Source of the DNA: Candidatus Collierbacteria bacterium
GTDB taxonomy: Bacteria > Patescibacteriota > Microgenomatia > UBA1400 > MFAQ01
Assembly (NCBI GenBank): GCA_903886255.1
Contig: CAISLM010000048.1
Coordinates: 1 to 45,894, forward strand
Direction of reading: 5' to 3'
DNA: 45,894 nt
The notes under the pieces were generated by a model that ran no database searches, was not told the DNA's origin, and saw only the letters and a program-made list of their open reading frames with translations. Within the stretch, counting starts at the first letter, position 1, and each line of letters starts with the position of its first letter. The position numbers and the translations under genes are program-made. Shown piece by piece: positions 17,757-26,200 of this stretch.

Positions 17757-18497
17757 ATGGCAAAGCCATCAAAATTTGACTCATCACTTCAACATATGGA
17801 CGATGAATTATCGAAAGCCAAACACCAAAACAATTTTCAAACTTGGTTGTTTTCACAAATATATCCATATTTAAAGGGTAATATTTTGGAGCTTGGTAGT
17901 GGATTGGGTTCCGTATCTAGCTTGCTTATTAAAAAATACAAAAGAGGCACAATTTATCTATCTGATAGCGACGAAGATTATGTTAATGATCTTAAGATAA
18001 AATTTAATAAATTCCGAAATGTAAAAATCGCCAAGATCAACGCCACGAAAAAAAATGATTTTAAAGTTATCCCTAAAAAGATAGATACAATATTTGCTGT
18101 CAATGTTTTGGAACACATCAAAAATGATCAATTGGTTATAAACAATGTTTATGATTCACTAAACGATGGCGGAAGATTCATTGTTCTGGTTCCGGCGCAC
18201 CCATATCTATATAACAAAATAGATAAAGCTGTCGGTCATTATCGAAGATATACGAAACAGAGAATTTGTAAGTTGGCCAAAAAAAGTGGTTTTAATATAA
18301 ACAAAATATTTTATTTTAATGCGGTTTCTATTTTAGGTTGGTTCCTTTCCGGTAAAATTTTTAATCAATCATCAGTAAACGAAAGCAACCTCTCTCTATT
18401 AAACAAATTAATTCCCACAATAGCCAAAATAGAAAAGATATTTAATAAAAAGATCGGTATATCGATAATCGCAATTTTAGATAAAAAGAGCGAATAA
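17757..18497 (+). CDS. Class I SAM-dependent methyltransferase
   Basis: The 246-residue product carries ILELGSGLGSVS (motif I), IYLSDSDEDY (motif II), IFAVNVLEHIKND (motif III) and GGRFIVLVPAHPYLYNKID (motif IV). The following VGHYRRYTK is characteristic of a methyltransferase subgroup found next to GT2 enzymes in glycan loci. The start is placed at the ATG at 17757, after a TATAAA box; an upstream in-frame ATG at 17673 would overlap the divergent gene and give a nonconserved extension. The GT2 gene 7 bases downstream is probably cotranscribed. It belongs to the AT-rich block. The acceptor is not known. Confidence 0.85.
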   Translation: MAKPSKFDSSLQHMDDELSKAKHQNNFQTWLFSQIYPYLKGNILELGSGLGSVSSLLIKKYKRGTIYLSDSDEDYVNDLKIKFNKFRNVKIAKINATKKNDFKVIPKKIDTIFAVNVLEHIKNDQLVINNVYDSLNDGGRFIVLVPAHPYLYNKIDKAVGHYRRYTKQRICKLAKKSGFNINKIFYFNAVSILGWFLSGKIFNQSSVNESNLSLLNKLIPTIAKIEKIFNKKIGISIIAILDKKSE

Positions 18498-18504
18498 AAT
18501 CATC

Positions 18505-19203
18505 ATGACAAAAGCAACTGATATCTCCTTAATCATTCCCACTCTTAATGAGGAGAATGGTTTAAGAAACCTTAACTCCCGATTCAAGAAAACAAAAATA
18601 AGAGAAATAATTGTTGTTGATGGGGGATCTGTAGATAAAACTATTTTTATCGCAAAAAAATTTGATGCAAAAGTAATATCGGAAAAAACAAGAGGCTATG
18701 GGCTCGCACTAAGAACCGGCTTCAACAGTGCAAGCAGAGAAATAATTGGCTGCGCCGATGGGGATGGAACATATCCGGTTGAGGCATTACCGGAAATGGT
18801 TAAATATTTTAAGAAAAATAAATTGGACTTTCTTGTCGCTTGTCGATTTCCCCTAAAAAATCGTACTTCTATGCCCGTAAAAAATTTTTTTGGAAACATT
18901 CTCATATCATCTATCACCTCAATGTTGTTTGATTTTCAAGCTACCGATGTTTGTTCAGGGATGTGGCTGATGAATAAAAAAACATGGAACCAAATCAAAT
19001 ATAAAATCAAAGATAATAAATGGTTTTTTTCCAACGAGATAAAGATTGAAGCTCTTCTTAATAAAAAAATAAAATACGATGAGTTTTGGATTGAATTGAA
19101 AAATAGGGAAGGATTTACCAAGGTCGGTAATGTCTGGTTTATCGGTTTATCTGTATTGATAAAGATATTAATGAAAAAATTATTTTCGAAAAGTCATGCT
19201 TAA
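18505..19203 (+). CDS. GT2 polyprenyl-phosphate-type glycosyltransferase (DPM1-like)
   Basis: This 232-residue GT2 starts ISLIIPTLNEENGL (7-20). VVDGGSVDKT is the second nucleotide-binding segment, TRGYGLALRTGF the phosphate loop, and CADGDGTYPVE the metal site (D85, D87). The ADGDGTYP variant is typical of a DPM1-related subgroup that makes polyprenyl-phosphate hexoses. VCSGMWLMNKKTW and an amphipathic C-terminus suit membrane association. Product would feed a GT-C enzyme; the large membrane protein at 15048-16964 is the nearest candidate. Its start codon shares the operon of the methyltransferase at 17757. Confidence 0.82.
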   Translation: MTKATDISLIIPTLNEENGLRNLNSRFKKTKIREIIVVDGGSVDKTIFIAKKFDAKVISEKTRGYGLALRTGFNSASREIIGCADGDGTYPVEALPEMVKYFKKNKLDFLVACRFPLKNRTSMPVKNFFGNILISSITSMLFDFQATDVCSGMWLMNKKTWNQIKYKIKDNKWFFSNEIKIEALLNKKIKYDEFWIELKNREGFTKVGNVWFIGLSVLIKILMKKLFSKSHA

Positions 19204-20305
19204 TTTTGAAAGACGTAACAATTACTATTATTGTTATAAAGATAAGATCCTTCTTTATAAAGAATCTTCTCAACATATTTCTGCGGTCACAAAATTGATG
19301 AGGATTAAGAAACAAAATTGGTTTGAATTCATAGAAAAAATTCTGGAATTAAATAATTTCCAAGATCCAAAAAAACTTAATTTACCCCTACGTCTGAAGT
19401 TGTTCCAAAGAGCATTCAACCAAACTCTAAAGAAAAATTATCCTCATTACAACCCGGTTGTCATTAAATCTGTCATAAAATGTCCAAACTGTGATTCAAC
19501 AAAATTTAAGAAAGATATTTTTGTCAACGAATTCTCCAGACCTTTCACAATTAAAGTCTGTGCAGTATGTGCTCTCGGTACACAATTCCCGTTACCCTTA
19601 TCATCCGAGATTGAGAAAATTTATCAAAGTGAAAATTACTTTTCCGGCAACACTACCCAAACGGGATATTACAATTATGCAAGAGAGTCGAAATGGCGCA
19701 TTGAAAAAGCAAACAAATATTTAAATCAAGTTCTCCGTGCCACCAAACTTGACACGCAAAATATTCGGGCCCTGGATGTAGGCTGCGGCTATGGATATTT
19801 TGTTAAAGCCCTCAACGACCGATCAATTTATTCTGATGGTTTAGAAGTTTCCTCTGAGGCAAGAAATTTTGCCAAAAATAATTATGGCCTTAATCTTATT
19901 CCTGAAGACCTATCTACGGCTTTAAGGAAAGGTAAGATTAACGAAAATTCATACAACCTAATAACACTTTGGGATGTCATAGAGCATTTTTCGGATTTAA
20001 ATTCTCAGATCAAAACCATTTCAAAACTACTCAAGCCGGGTGGTTTCATTGCCCTAAGAACAAACAATCTTGATAGTATTGAAGAAAAAATTTTTGGGCC
20101 ATATTTCCATTCGATCAAAAATGAACATTTATTCTACTTTTCTCCATCTAGTTTAGAAAATATATTTTTAAAACACGGATTAAAAAAAATTAAATCCTGG
20201 ACTCATACTCATATTTTTTTGGCTTTTATGTCAATCAAAGAAAGAAATATAATAAACAAAAACAATCAAGGTGGTGATATCTTCTACATATGCCAAAAAA
20301 ACTAA
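19196..20305 (+). CDS. Zinc-binding domain plus class I methyltransferase
   Basis: The 369-residue product has an N-terminal extension of about 90 residues with no recognised domain, then a four-Cys cluster (KCPNCDST and KVCAVCALG, about residues 94-126) that should bind zinc, then a methyltransferase core with LDVGCGYGYFVKAL, LEVSSEA, LITLWDVIEHFSD and PGGFIALRTNN. The Cys cluster plus Methyltransf_23 order is known from sugar C- and O-methyltransferases, but the C-terminal domain of the C-methyltransferases is missing. The start overlaps the GT2 by 8 bases, and its end overlaps the Gfo/Idh gene by 16. It probably methylates a nucleotide sugar or glycan. Confidence 0.8.
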   Translation: MLNFERRNNYYYCYKDKILLYKESSQHISAVTKLMRIKKQNWFEFIEKILELNNFQDPKKLNLPLRLKLFQRAFNQTLKKNYPHYNPVVIKSVIKCPNCDSTKFKKDIFVNEFSRPFTIKVCAVCALGTQFPLPLSSEIEKIYQSENYFSGNTTQTGYYNYARESKWRIEKANKYLNQVLRATKLDTQNIRALDVGCGYGYFVKALNDRSIYSDGLEVSSEARNFAKNNYGLNLIPEDLSTALRKGKINENSYNLITLWDVIEHFSDLNSQIKTISKLLKPGGFIALRTNNLDSIEEKIFGPYFHSIKNEHLFYFSPSSLENIFLKHGLKKIKSWTHTHIFLAFMSIKERNIINKNNQGGDIFYICQKN

Positions 20306-21279
20306 AAACTCTAAATACGGCCATTGTTGGTACCGGTTTGATTGGCGGCAAAAGAGCCGACGCCATGCTCGAAATTCCCCAATATAAACTAATTTCCGCT
20401 TGTGATGTAGACGCAGATTCTCTAAAAAAATTTTGTGAAATATATCATTGTGCTGGATCCAGTATGGAAGATATCATCGGTGATGAAAAAATCGATTTGG
20501 TAATACTGGCCATAAACCATGAGGAGGCGGCTCGTTTGGCACCTCAGATACTAAAATATAAAGATCTAATTTTGGAAAAACCGGTTGGCAGAAACCTAAA
20601 AGAAACAAAGGCAATAATATCTGCTGCAAATAAGTATAAACACAGAATATTCGCCGGATTTAATTATCCCTTTTATCCTCATATTGCTAAAGCAAAAATG
20701 ATGATTAAAAAAGGGACGCTTGGAAAGATTATTTCTTCAACTTTTACTATTGGCCATGGTGCACAACCCAATTATGAAAAAAGTTGGAAAATGGATAAGA
20801 ATCTTTGCGGCGGGGGAGTAATCATAGATCCGGGAATTCACATGATAGATCTTTTGGAACAGTTGATTGGCACGCCGGGAAAGTACACCTTTGTCAAAAA
20901 TTCCCTCGGCTGGAATACCGAAGTTGAGGACGAAGCTGTGATTATTTTCAATTATCCGGACTCCAGCTTTTCTATTCATCACTACAGTTTAAATTTATCT
21001 AAAAACACCTTATTTGTTGAAATTGTTGGAACAAAGGGTACGCTTAGATTAAATGGTAGGGGAGGAAATTATGGCGATATGACGATTAATTTCACTCCAA
21101 AATGGCACTGGCTCGATAATAAAGAAATATACGAGGAAAACTTCGGTAAAGTCGACAATTCATTCATCGAAGAACTTAGATATATTGGAAAAATGATTGA
21201 CTCGTCAAAAACTCCGGATTATTCGCTTTACCTAAGCAGCATGAAAATCGTCGATAAAATTTATAAAAATTTACTCTAG
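20290..21279 (+). CDS. Gfo/Idh/MocA family sugar oxidoreductase
   Basis: This 329-residue NAD(P)-dependent enzyme has an N-terminal Rossmann domain with AIVGTGLIGGKRA (11-23), the catalytic-lysine motif EKPVG with K97, and a C-terminal alpha/beta domain with CGGGVIIDPGIHMIDLLEQL, where D and H form the usual acid/base pair. The family oxidises or reduces a ring hydroxyl of a nucleotide sugar or free sugar, often at C3. A second family member is at 23939-24919, and the two could catalyse an oxidation and reduction (net epimerisation) of one intermediate. The 3' end overlaps the convergent epimerase gene by 9 bases. Confidence 0.87.
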   Translation: MPKKLKTLNTAIVGTGLIGGKRADAMLEIPQYKLISACDVDADSLKKFCEIYHCAGSSMEDIIGDEKIDLVILAINHEEAARLAPQILKYKDLILEKPVGRNLKETKAIISAANKYKHRIFAGFNYPFYPHIAKAKMMIKKGTLGKIISSTFTIGHGAQPNYEKSWKMDKNLCGGGVIIDPGIHMIDLLEQLIGTPGKYTFVKNSLGWNTEVEDEAVIIFNYPDSSFSIHHYSLNLSKNTLFVEIVGTKGTLRLNGRGGNYGDMTINFTPKWHWLDNKEIYEENFGKVDNSFIEELRYIGKMIDSSKTPDYSLYLSSMKIVDKIYKNLL

Positions 21280-22221
21280 CCCCAAAATTTTCCTGGCCGT
21301 TTTTTTCACTGCTTCTCCCGAAGTGTAATTACTTTTCCATCCCAATTTAGCGATTTTTTCACTATTGATTCGCACAATCGAAACATCTCCTTTCCAGCCA
21401 ATAGCTCCACCTGTGTATTCAATCTTTGTTTTTAGACTCATTTCCTCAATTATTATTTTGGCAATTTCTTCAACAGTTACGTAGCTTCCGGAAGAGATAT
21501 TAAATATGTTTCTCATCTCATTGGAATTGTTCCAAACCAGATCAACCGCTGCGATTACATCGCTAACATAGATATATGACTTACTTTGCTTTCCGTCACC
21601 CAAAACTATTAACTTTTCCGGATTTTTCATCAATTTGTTTATGAAGTCAAAAACCACACCATGTGTAGCCCTTGGGCCAATTATATTTGCCGGCCTTAAT
21701 ACCCATGATTGGATGTTAAAAAGATTTGAATATGCATAGATCATAGCTTCTGCCGAAAGTTTTGTTGCTCCATACATCGATACGGGGCATAGAGGCCCAA
21801 AATTTTCTTTTGTAGATATATTTCCCACATCGCCGTAAACGCCGCTCCCGGAAAAGTAGAATATTTTCTTGATTCCCTTTATTCTCATTCCTTCCAATAA
21901 ATTAAATGTTGCTGTCGTTGTATTATTCAAATCAATTTGGGGGTCTCTGGCACTCCTTGAAATATCTGAATTGGCAGCCAAGTGGAAAACAGTATCTATT
22001 TTCTCCGTCAAAACCGATTCAATTGATTTTTTATCCAATAAATCTACCTCAAAAAATTTATATTTACTATTTTTTAAATTATGTTCAAAAAACTCTCTTT
22101 TTCCCCAAATTAAATTATCAACAACTGTCACGCCGTAGCCATTTTTCAGAAAATGATCCGCCAGCTGAGACCCGATAAATCCGGCTCCTCCCGTTATCAG
22201 TATTTCTTTATTTTTTTTCAT
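21271..22221 (-). CDS. NAD-dependent nucleotide-sugar epimerase/dehydratase
   Basis: This 316-residue extended SDR has ILITGGAGFIGSQLAD at the N-terminus, SGSGVYGD as the active-site Ser segment, and SMYGATK as YxxxK. ATHGVVFDFINKLM and YIYVSDVIAAVDL are typical of UDP-glucose 4-epimerase-like proteins. It is the last gene of the minus-strand operon that starts at 27035, overlapping the transaldolase-family gene by 14 bases. Its paralogue at 22992-23942 shares the overall plan and the THGIV/THGVV segment. It probably epimerises C4 (or C2) of a nucleotide sugar made within this operon; the substrate is not readable. Confidence 0.87.
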   Translation of the reverse strand: MKKNKEILITGGAGFIGSQLADHFLKNGYGVTVVDNLIWGKREFFEHNLKNSKYKFFEVDLLDKKSIESVLTEKIDTVFHLAANSDISRSARDPQIDLNNTTTATFNLLEGMRIKGIKKIFYFSGSGVYGDVGNISTKENFGPLCPVSMYGATKLSAEAMIYAYSNLFNIQSWVLRPANIIGPRATHGVVFDFINKLMKNPEKLIVLGDGKQSKSYIYVSDVIAAVDLVWNNSNEMRNIFNISSGSYVTVEEIAKIIIEEMSLKTKIEYTGGAIGWKGDVSIVRINSEKIAKLGWKSNYTSGEAVKKTARKILGLE

Positions 22222-22999
22222 GCACCGAATACATCAATATTCCCTGACCAGCCTCATCAAACTCCCTAACTGTTTTTAGAGTTGTTCTGTTATATAACCC
22301 AGCCCTGAACACTTTCGGAGTCACTGTCACTATATCTGCTCCGGCTACTGAGGCTTCTTCCACCTGGCTCACTGTTCTGATACTGCCAATAATGATACGC
22401 GGCTGCGGTGAATCTCCGATAAACTGGCGAACCGACTTTACAATTTCACCCGGGTTTTTATTTACCCAGGATTGTCCCAAGATCGATTCTTCCTTATGTT
22501 GATTTTCTCTATTGGACTGATCATCAATGTTTCTGGCCCAAAATAAACTAACGAAACAATTTTTTTTCGATGCTTGTGTTGCTGCGACAGCCATTTTCAT
22601 TTGCATATCGGTTATCATTGCTGTCACGTTTACCGGTATATTCCGTGTTACTAGTTCATTTACCAGCTCGATCATCTTTGTCGACGACTCGACAGGATTG
22701 AAGGGTTCTTCAATATAAGCGTCGGTAATTGGAACTTTTACTACCACGTTATCTCCCAGTGAACTTAATCTGGTTGCTTCTTTAATTAATTCTTTTGTAG
22801 AAGCCAAACTATCCATTAGCTCAACGGATACGGGATATTCCGGAACTAATTTGCAGATTTTTTTAATTTGTTTATCAATATCTCGTACTCCCTCTTTGTA
22901 CATAATCATTTGGTTGGTTGTTACCCCTCGGATTATGCCCTTCCATCTTTTTATTTCGTCAAGGTTTGAGGTATCTAAAAAGAATTCTTGTTTAATCAT
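22208..22999 (-). CDS. Transaldolase / fructose-6-phosphate aldolase family enzyme
   Basis: This 263-residue TIM-barrel protein starts EFFLDTSNLDEI (5-16). GVTTNQMIMYKEG matches the GVTTNPSLIAKEG strand of TalC, and VVVKVPIT holds the Schiff-base lysine (K88). VNVTAMITDMQ, FVSLFWARNIDD and IIIGSIRTVSQVEEA follow in family order. Transaldolases move a dihydroxyacetone unit and can make sedoheptulose-7-phosphate. The enzyme is longer than TalC (about 215). The start is set at the ATG at 22999, which overlaps the upstream epimerase stop by 8 bases; an in-frame extension to 23056 lies inside that gene. Its place among sugar-modifying enzymes, beside the GDP-heptose genes, is unusual for central metabolism. 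Confidence 0.82.
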   Translation of the reverse strand: MIKQEFFLDTSNLDEIKRWKGIIRGVTTNQMIMYKEGVRDIDKQIKKICKLVPEYPVSVELMDSLASTKELIKEATRLSSLGDNVVVKVPITDAYIEEPFNPVESSTKMIELVNELVTRNIPVNVTAMITDMQMKMAVAATQASKKNCFVSLFWARNIDDQSNRENQHKEESILGQSWVNKNPGEIVKSVRQFIGDSPQPRIIIGSIRTVSQVEEASVAGADIVTVTPKVFRAGLYNRTTLKTVREFDEAGQGILMYSVHEKK

Positions 23000-23942
23000 T
23001 TGCGGTAAGAATGTTTTCCATAATGTATTTTGCTGTCGATTTAATTCCTTCTTCAATTGTCAAGGTTGGTTTCCAACCCAAGGCTTTTAGTTTAGTGTTT
23101 TGCAACAAAACAAATTCATTATCACCTTTCCAGTTACTTTTTTTACCAAGCCAATTTTTTTGCACATTCTTATACCCCCCTGCCTCAATTATCCAATCGA
23201 CTACATGGTCTATAGTCGTAATCTCATCATGACCAATATTAAAAACATTGAATTGATCATTAGATTTATTAATGACTTTAAATATCGCTTCGACACCATC
23301 TTTAACGTCCAAGGAAGATTTTCTTGGAGTTCCGTCGGAAAATAATTCCAGTTCTTTTGAATTGTTTTTTAATTTTTTTAATACGTCCATAACGATTCCA
23401 TGAGTGTACCGGGCTCCCGTAAATGAGACGAACCTAAAGATAAAAGATCTCATATCATAATACGAAGCATATGTTCTAATGTATGACTCACAAGCGGCCT
23501 TAGTCGCACCATATAAGGAAGTTGGTTCAAAAGGATAGTCTTCGGGAGTCGGATGGATATTTGCATCTCCGTAAACTGAGGAAGATGAAGCGAACATAAT
23601 ATTCTTTACGTCATTTTTATACATTACCTCCAACACGTTTTGTGTCATTTCCAGGTTTTGTTCATGGTCAATAAAATGATCCCGGAAACCTGATCTCACA
23701 TCCGCATGCCCGGCCAAATGATATACAAACTCAACGCCCTTCATTTCTTTGTTTAACACTTCGACTTCCTTAAGGTCGGCATTTACCAATCGAAAATTTT
23801 TATCATTTAAATGATGCTTGATGAAAAATTCCCTACCGGTCGAAAAATTATCATAAACCACGACCTTATTTCCATCCGCAATCAATCTGTCAACGATGTG
23901 GCTGCCGATAAATCCGGCTCCACCCGTAACCATACATTTCAT
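22992..23942 (-). CDS. NAD-dependent nucleotide-sugar epimerase/dehydratase
   Basis: The 316-residue extended SDR carries MVTGGAGFIGSHIVD (4-18), FASSSSVYGDA as the active-site Ser segment, and TSLYGATK as YxxxK. YHLAGHADVRSGF is the usual NAD-proximal loop. It resembles UDP-glucose 4-epimerase or CDP/GDP-sugar epimerases. The ATG overlaps the Gfo/Idh stop (ATGA), and its own stop overlaps the transaldolase-family start by 8 bases, so the operon is translationally coupled. Together with the paralogue at 21271 it gives the operon two epimerase-type enzymes, which suggests more than one stereocentre is changed or two products are made. Confidence 0.87.
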   Translation of the reverse strand: MKCMVTGGAGFIGSHIVDRLIADGNKVVVYDNFSTGREFFIKHHLNDKNFRLVNADLKEVEVLNKEMKGVEFVYHLAGHADVRSGFRDHFIDHEQNLEMTQNVLEVMYKNDVKNIMFASSSSVYGDANIHPTPEDYPFEPTSLYGATKAACESYIRTYASYYDMRSFIFRFVSFTGARYTHGIVMDVLKKLKNNSKELELFSDGTPRKSSLDVKDGVEAIFKVINKSNDQFNVFNIGHDEITTIDHVVDWIIEAGGYKNVQKNWLGKKSNWKGDNEFVLLQNTKLKALGWKPTLTIEEGIKSTAKYIMENILTAND

Positions 23943-24919
23943 GATTTATCGTTTAACTGGTAAATTTTGTTTATCATCTCGAATACATATCTTGCGTCTT
24001 CTAATGGGATAGAAGAAAAGTCCTGTTTTGATATTCTATCAAAAAATTGTTTGTTTTCTTTTGTCCAGGATAAATCTTCTTCCGGAAATTCAAATTCTTC
24101 AACCTCCGGTGGTCCCATTTCCGGTTTCATTTTATATAAGGTTATATGTTCTTTTCCATAACTACGTCCCAGTCCATCGATTTGAATCTTCGCCTTTTTC
24201 AACATAATTTCAAAAGAAAAGACATTTTTCCACTCCACACAAGTAACCGATAGCTGTGCAATTTGATTTTTACTATTTTTCATTATAAAAAACGCAGCAT
24301 CTTCGAGTGGAGTTTTCCAAAACATTGTTCCGGTAAAACCGGCAACTTCACTCATCTTGCATCCAAAGAAATTCACCAAGTCAATCAGATGGGGGCCTTG
24401 GTCTATTAGCTCTCCACCACCGGAAATTTCTTTATTAAATCTCCACTCTTTTTCATATCCCAGTCTGGCTCCGTGTCCGTACTTAGCCCTGATAAACATA
24501 ATCTTGCCGAACTGTTTTGAATCAACTAACTCTTTTGCTTTTTGGATACCCGGATGAAACCTATGATTGTAACCAAAAGCAACAACCACAGGATTGCTTT
24601 TGAATGCGTTCTCAAGCTCATCAAACTCTTCAATATTTCTAGCACCCGGTTTTTCTAAAAGTACATGTTTACTATTTAATATCGCTGCTTTTCCGATTGG
24701 CGTTAGGAAGTTGTGAGTTGTTGCCACAATCACCGCCTCAACTTCTTTGTCACTTACTACATTTTCCCATTTCGGCTCGTATCTACAATTAAGTTCCGAT
24801 GCAAATTGTTTTCCTCTCTCTTCGTCTATATCGCAAACCACTTCGATATCTACTCCCCGGGGGAGTGAACTGGCTCTTTTCCGCCCAATATATCCAGCTC
24901 CAATAATTGCTATTTTCAT
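23939..24919 (-). CDS. Gfo/Idh/MocA family sugar oxidoreductase
   Basis: The 326-residue product has AIIGAGYIGRKRA (4-16), LLEKPGARN with K90 as the conserved lysine, FGYNHRFHPG, and GGGELIDQGPHLIDLVNFFG with the Asp/His active-site pair. These are the standard Gfo/Idh/MocA features of an NAD(P)-linked sugar dehydrogenase. Its Rossmann and catalytic segments parallel the plus-strand homologue at 20290 (GHGA and EKxW also shared), so the two probably arose by duplication or act on the same sugar. The start codon directly follows the stop of the UGDH-like gene. Confidence 0.88.
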   Translation of the reverse strand: MKIAIIGAGYIGRKRASSLPRGVDIEVVCDIDEERGKQFASELNCRYEPKWENVVSDKEVEAVIVATTHNFLTPIGKAAILNSKHVLLEKPGARNIEEFDELENAFKSNPVVVAFGYNHRFHPGIQKAKELVDSKQFGKIMFIRAKYGHGARLGYEKEWRFNKEISGGGELIDQGPHLIDLVNFFGCKMSEVAGFTGTMFWKTPLEDAAFFIMKNSKNQIAQLSVTCVEWKNVFSFEIMLKKAKIQIDGLGRSYGKEHITLYKMKPEMGPPEVEEFEFPEEDLSWTKENKQFFDRISKQDFSSIPLEDARYVFEMINKIYQLNDKS

Positions 24920-26200
24920 TTAGAATCCAGTACCTTTGTATTTAAAACCATTTTTTAATAAATTGTTTCCATCAAGGAAATTTTTCGTATCAAAAAATAT
25001 TTTCTCTTTCATCAAATTCATCTTTTCTAAAATAGGCATCTCTTGAAACTCCGGCCACTCAGTCATCAAAACGACTATTTGAAGATCCTTAAAAAACTCA
25101 TCATAATTATGGGATATTTCCAAAAAACCATAACCATCAATCTGTTCTTTTACTGTTGGGTCATATGCTCTCAAATTACAGCCTTCTTTTCGAAGCAAAT
25201 CAACAAAAGCCAGTGACATGGATCTTCTTAACGTATTGGTTCCCGGTTTGTAAGTTAAACCCAATATTCCAATGTTTACATTTTTAAGATTCGGCTTGAT
25301 TGACTTAATTTTTCTAACTAACCAAGGTAACCTATCTTGATTAACCTTGTAGGCCGACTTAAATAATTTCGTATCGTAATCATGAATTTTTCCTAGTTTA
25401 GTTAACGATTGAACGTCGCGGCCTAAAGTGCCGCCGGAAAACCCAAGCCCGGGATTGATAGGAGCGTATGGGCTAACTCTTTTATCCGTCTTCAGTGCAG
25501 CGACAACGTCATTCATATTTGCCCCCAAAATTTCACACAGATCGGATATTTCACTACTATATGAAACACAGGTAGCCAAATATGAGTTAAGTGCATGTTT
25601 CACCATTTCCGCACTCTCCAACCCCATTTTAATAAATGAACAATTAAATACAGAGAAGTCATCTGTGAAATTATCGATCAATTGTCTAGAGTCGGAACCC
25701 AATATAATTCTGTCCGGGGTCAAAAAAGATTCAAACGCTTTCCCCAATCTAATATTCTCAGGGAAGTATATTAATTTTGAGACAGTCCTCATCAATTTTC
25801 GGCAGGTTCCAAGAGGTACTTGGCTTGAAACAACGAAGATATTATCCCCGCCATGATATTTAGCTATTAATTTTGCAGTTTGATTAATTAAATTAGTACT
25901 AACCCTATCTTTTTCATCAACAGGCAGATCGTAAGTGATAAAAATATAATCTTTATTCTCAAAAAATCCAGCTAAGTTATTAGTAAAAGTAAGATTAACA
26001 CCTAAATTTTCTCCAATGATTTTATCCAGCTCCGGCTCCGAAACCGGTGCTATGCCCTTATTCAAATTCTTAATGACTACTTTATTTGGATCAAAACCTT
26101 GAACTTTATAACCGAGCTTTGCAAACCCCGCCGAATATACACAACCTAAATGCCATAGACCAATAACCCCGATATTTATCTGTCTAGTTTCGTTTTTCAT
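24920..26200 (-). CDS. UDP-glucose/GDP-mannose dehydrogenase family protein lacking the catalytic Cys
   Basis: The 426-residue protein has all three UGDH domains: N-terminal NAD domain (GVIGLWHLG, 11-19), central domain (K201 and N205 in MVKHALNSYLAT), and C-terminal domain (ILGLTYKPGTNTLRRS). The catalytic segment GFGGSCFPKD reads GFSGGTLGRD (253-262), so the Cys that forms the thioester is T258. The canonical GxGxxG is also GLWHLG. Without the Cys the two-step oxidation to a uronic acid should not proceed; single-step alcohol/keto chemistry or a non-catalytic role is possible. I recall this GLWHLG plus GGTL pattern as a divergent subgroup of the family. The start is the ATG at 26200, which overlaps the SDR stop by 17 bases; an in-frame TTG at 26218 is less likely. 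Confidence 0.83.
   Translation of the reverse strand: MKNETRQINIGVIGLWHLGCVYSAGFAKLGYKVQGFDPNKVVIKNLNKGIAPVSEPELDKIIGENLGVNLTFTNNLAGFFENKDYIFITYDLPVDEKDRVSTNLINQTAKLIAKYHGGDNIFVVSSQVPLGTCRKLMRTVSKLIYFPENIRLGKAFESFLTPDRIILGSDSRQLIDNFTDDFSVFNCSFIKMGLESAEMVKHALNSYLATCVSYSSEISDLCEILGANMNDVVAALKTDKRVSPYAPINPGLGFSGGTLGRDVQSLTKLGKIHDYDTKLFKSAYKVNQDRLPWLVRKIKSIKPNLKNVNIGILGLTYKPGTNTLRRSMSLAFVDLLRKEGCNLRAYDPTVKEQIDGYGFLEISHNYDEFFKDLQIVVLMTEWPEFQEMPILEKMNLMKEKIFFDTKNFLDGNNLLKNGFKYKGTGF

Noticed and set aside
23000..23056. 19-codon extension of the transaldolase-family gene
   Set aside because: It is inside the upstream epimerase gene and precedes the family start EFFLDTSN; the ATG at 22999 gives a normal N-terminus.
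25428..25856. A 142-codon plus-strand open frame
   Set aside because: It lies wholly inside the UGDH-like gene on the opposite strand, which has clear family motifs, and its own translation has no recognisable domain.
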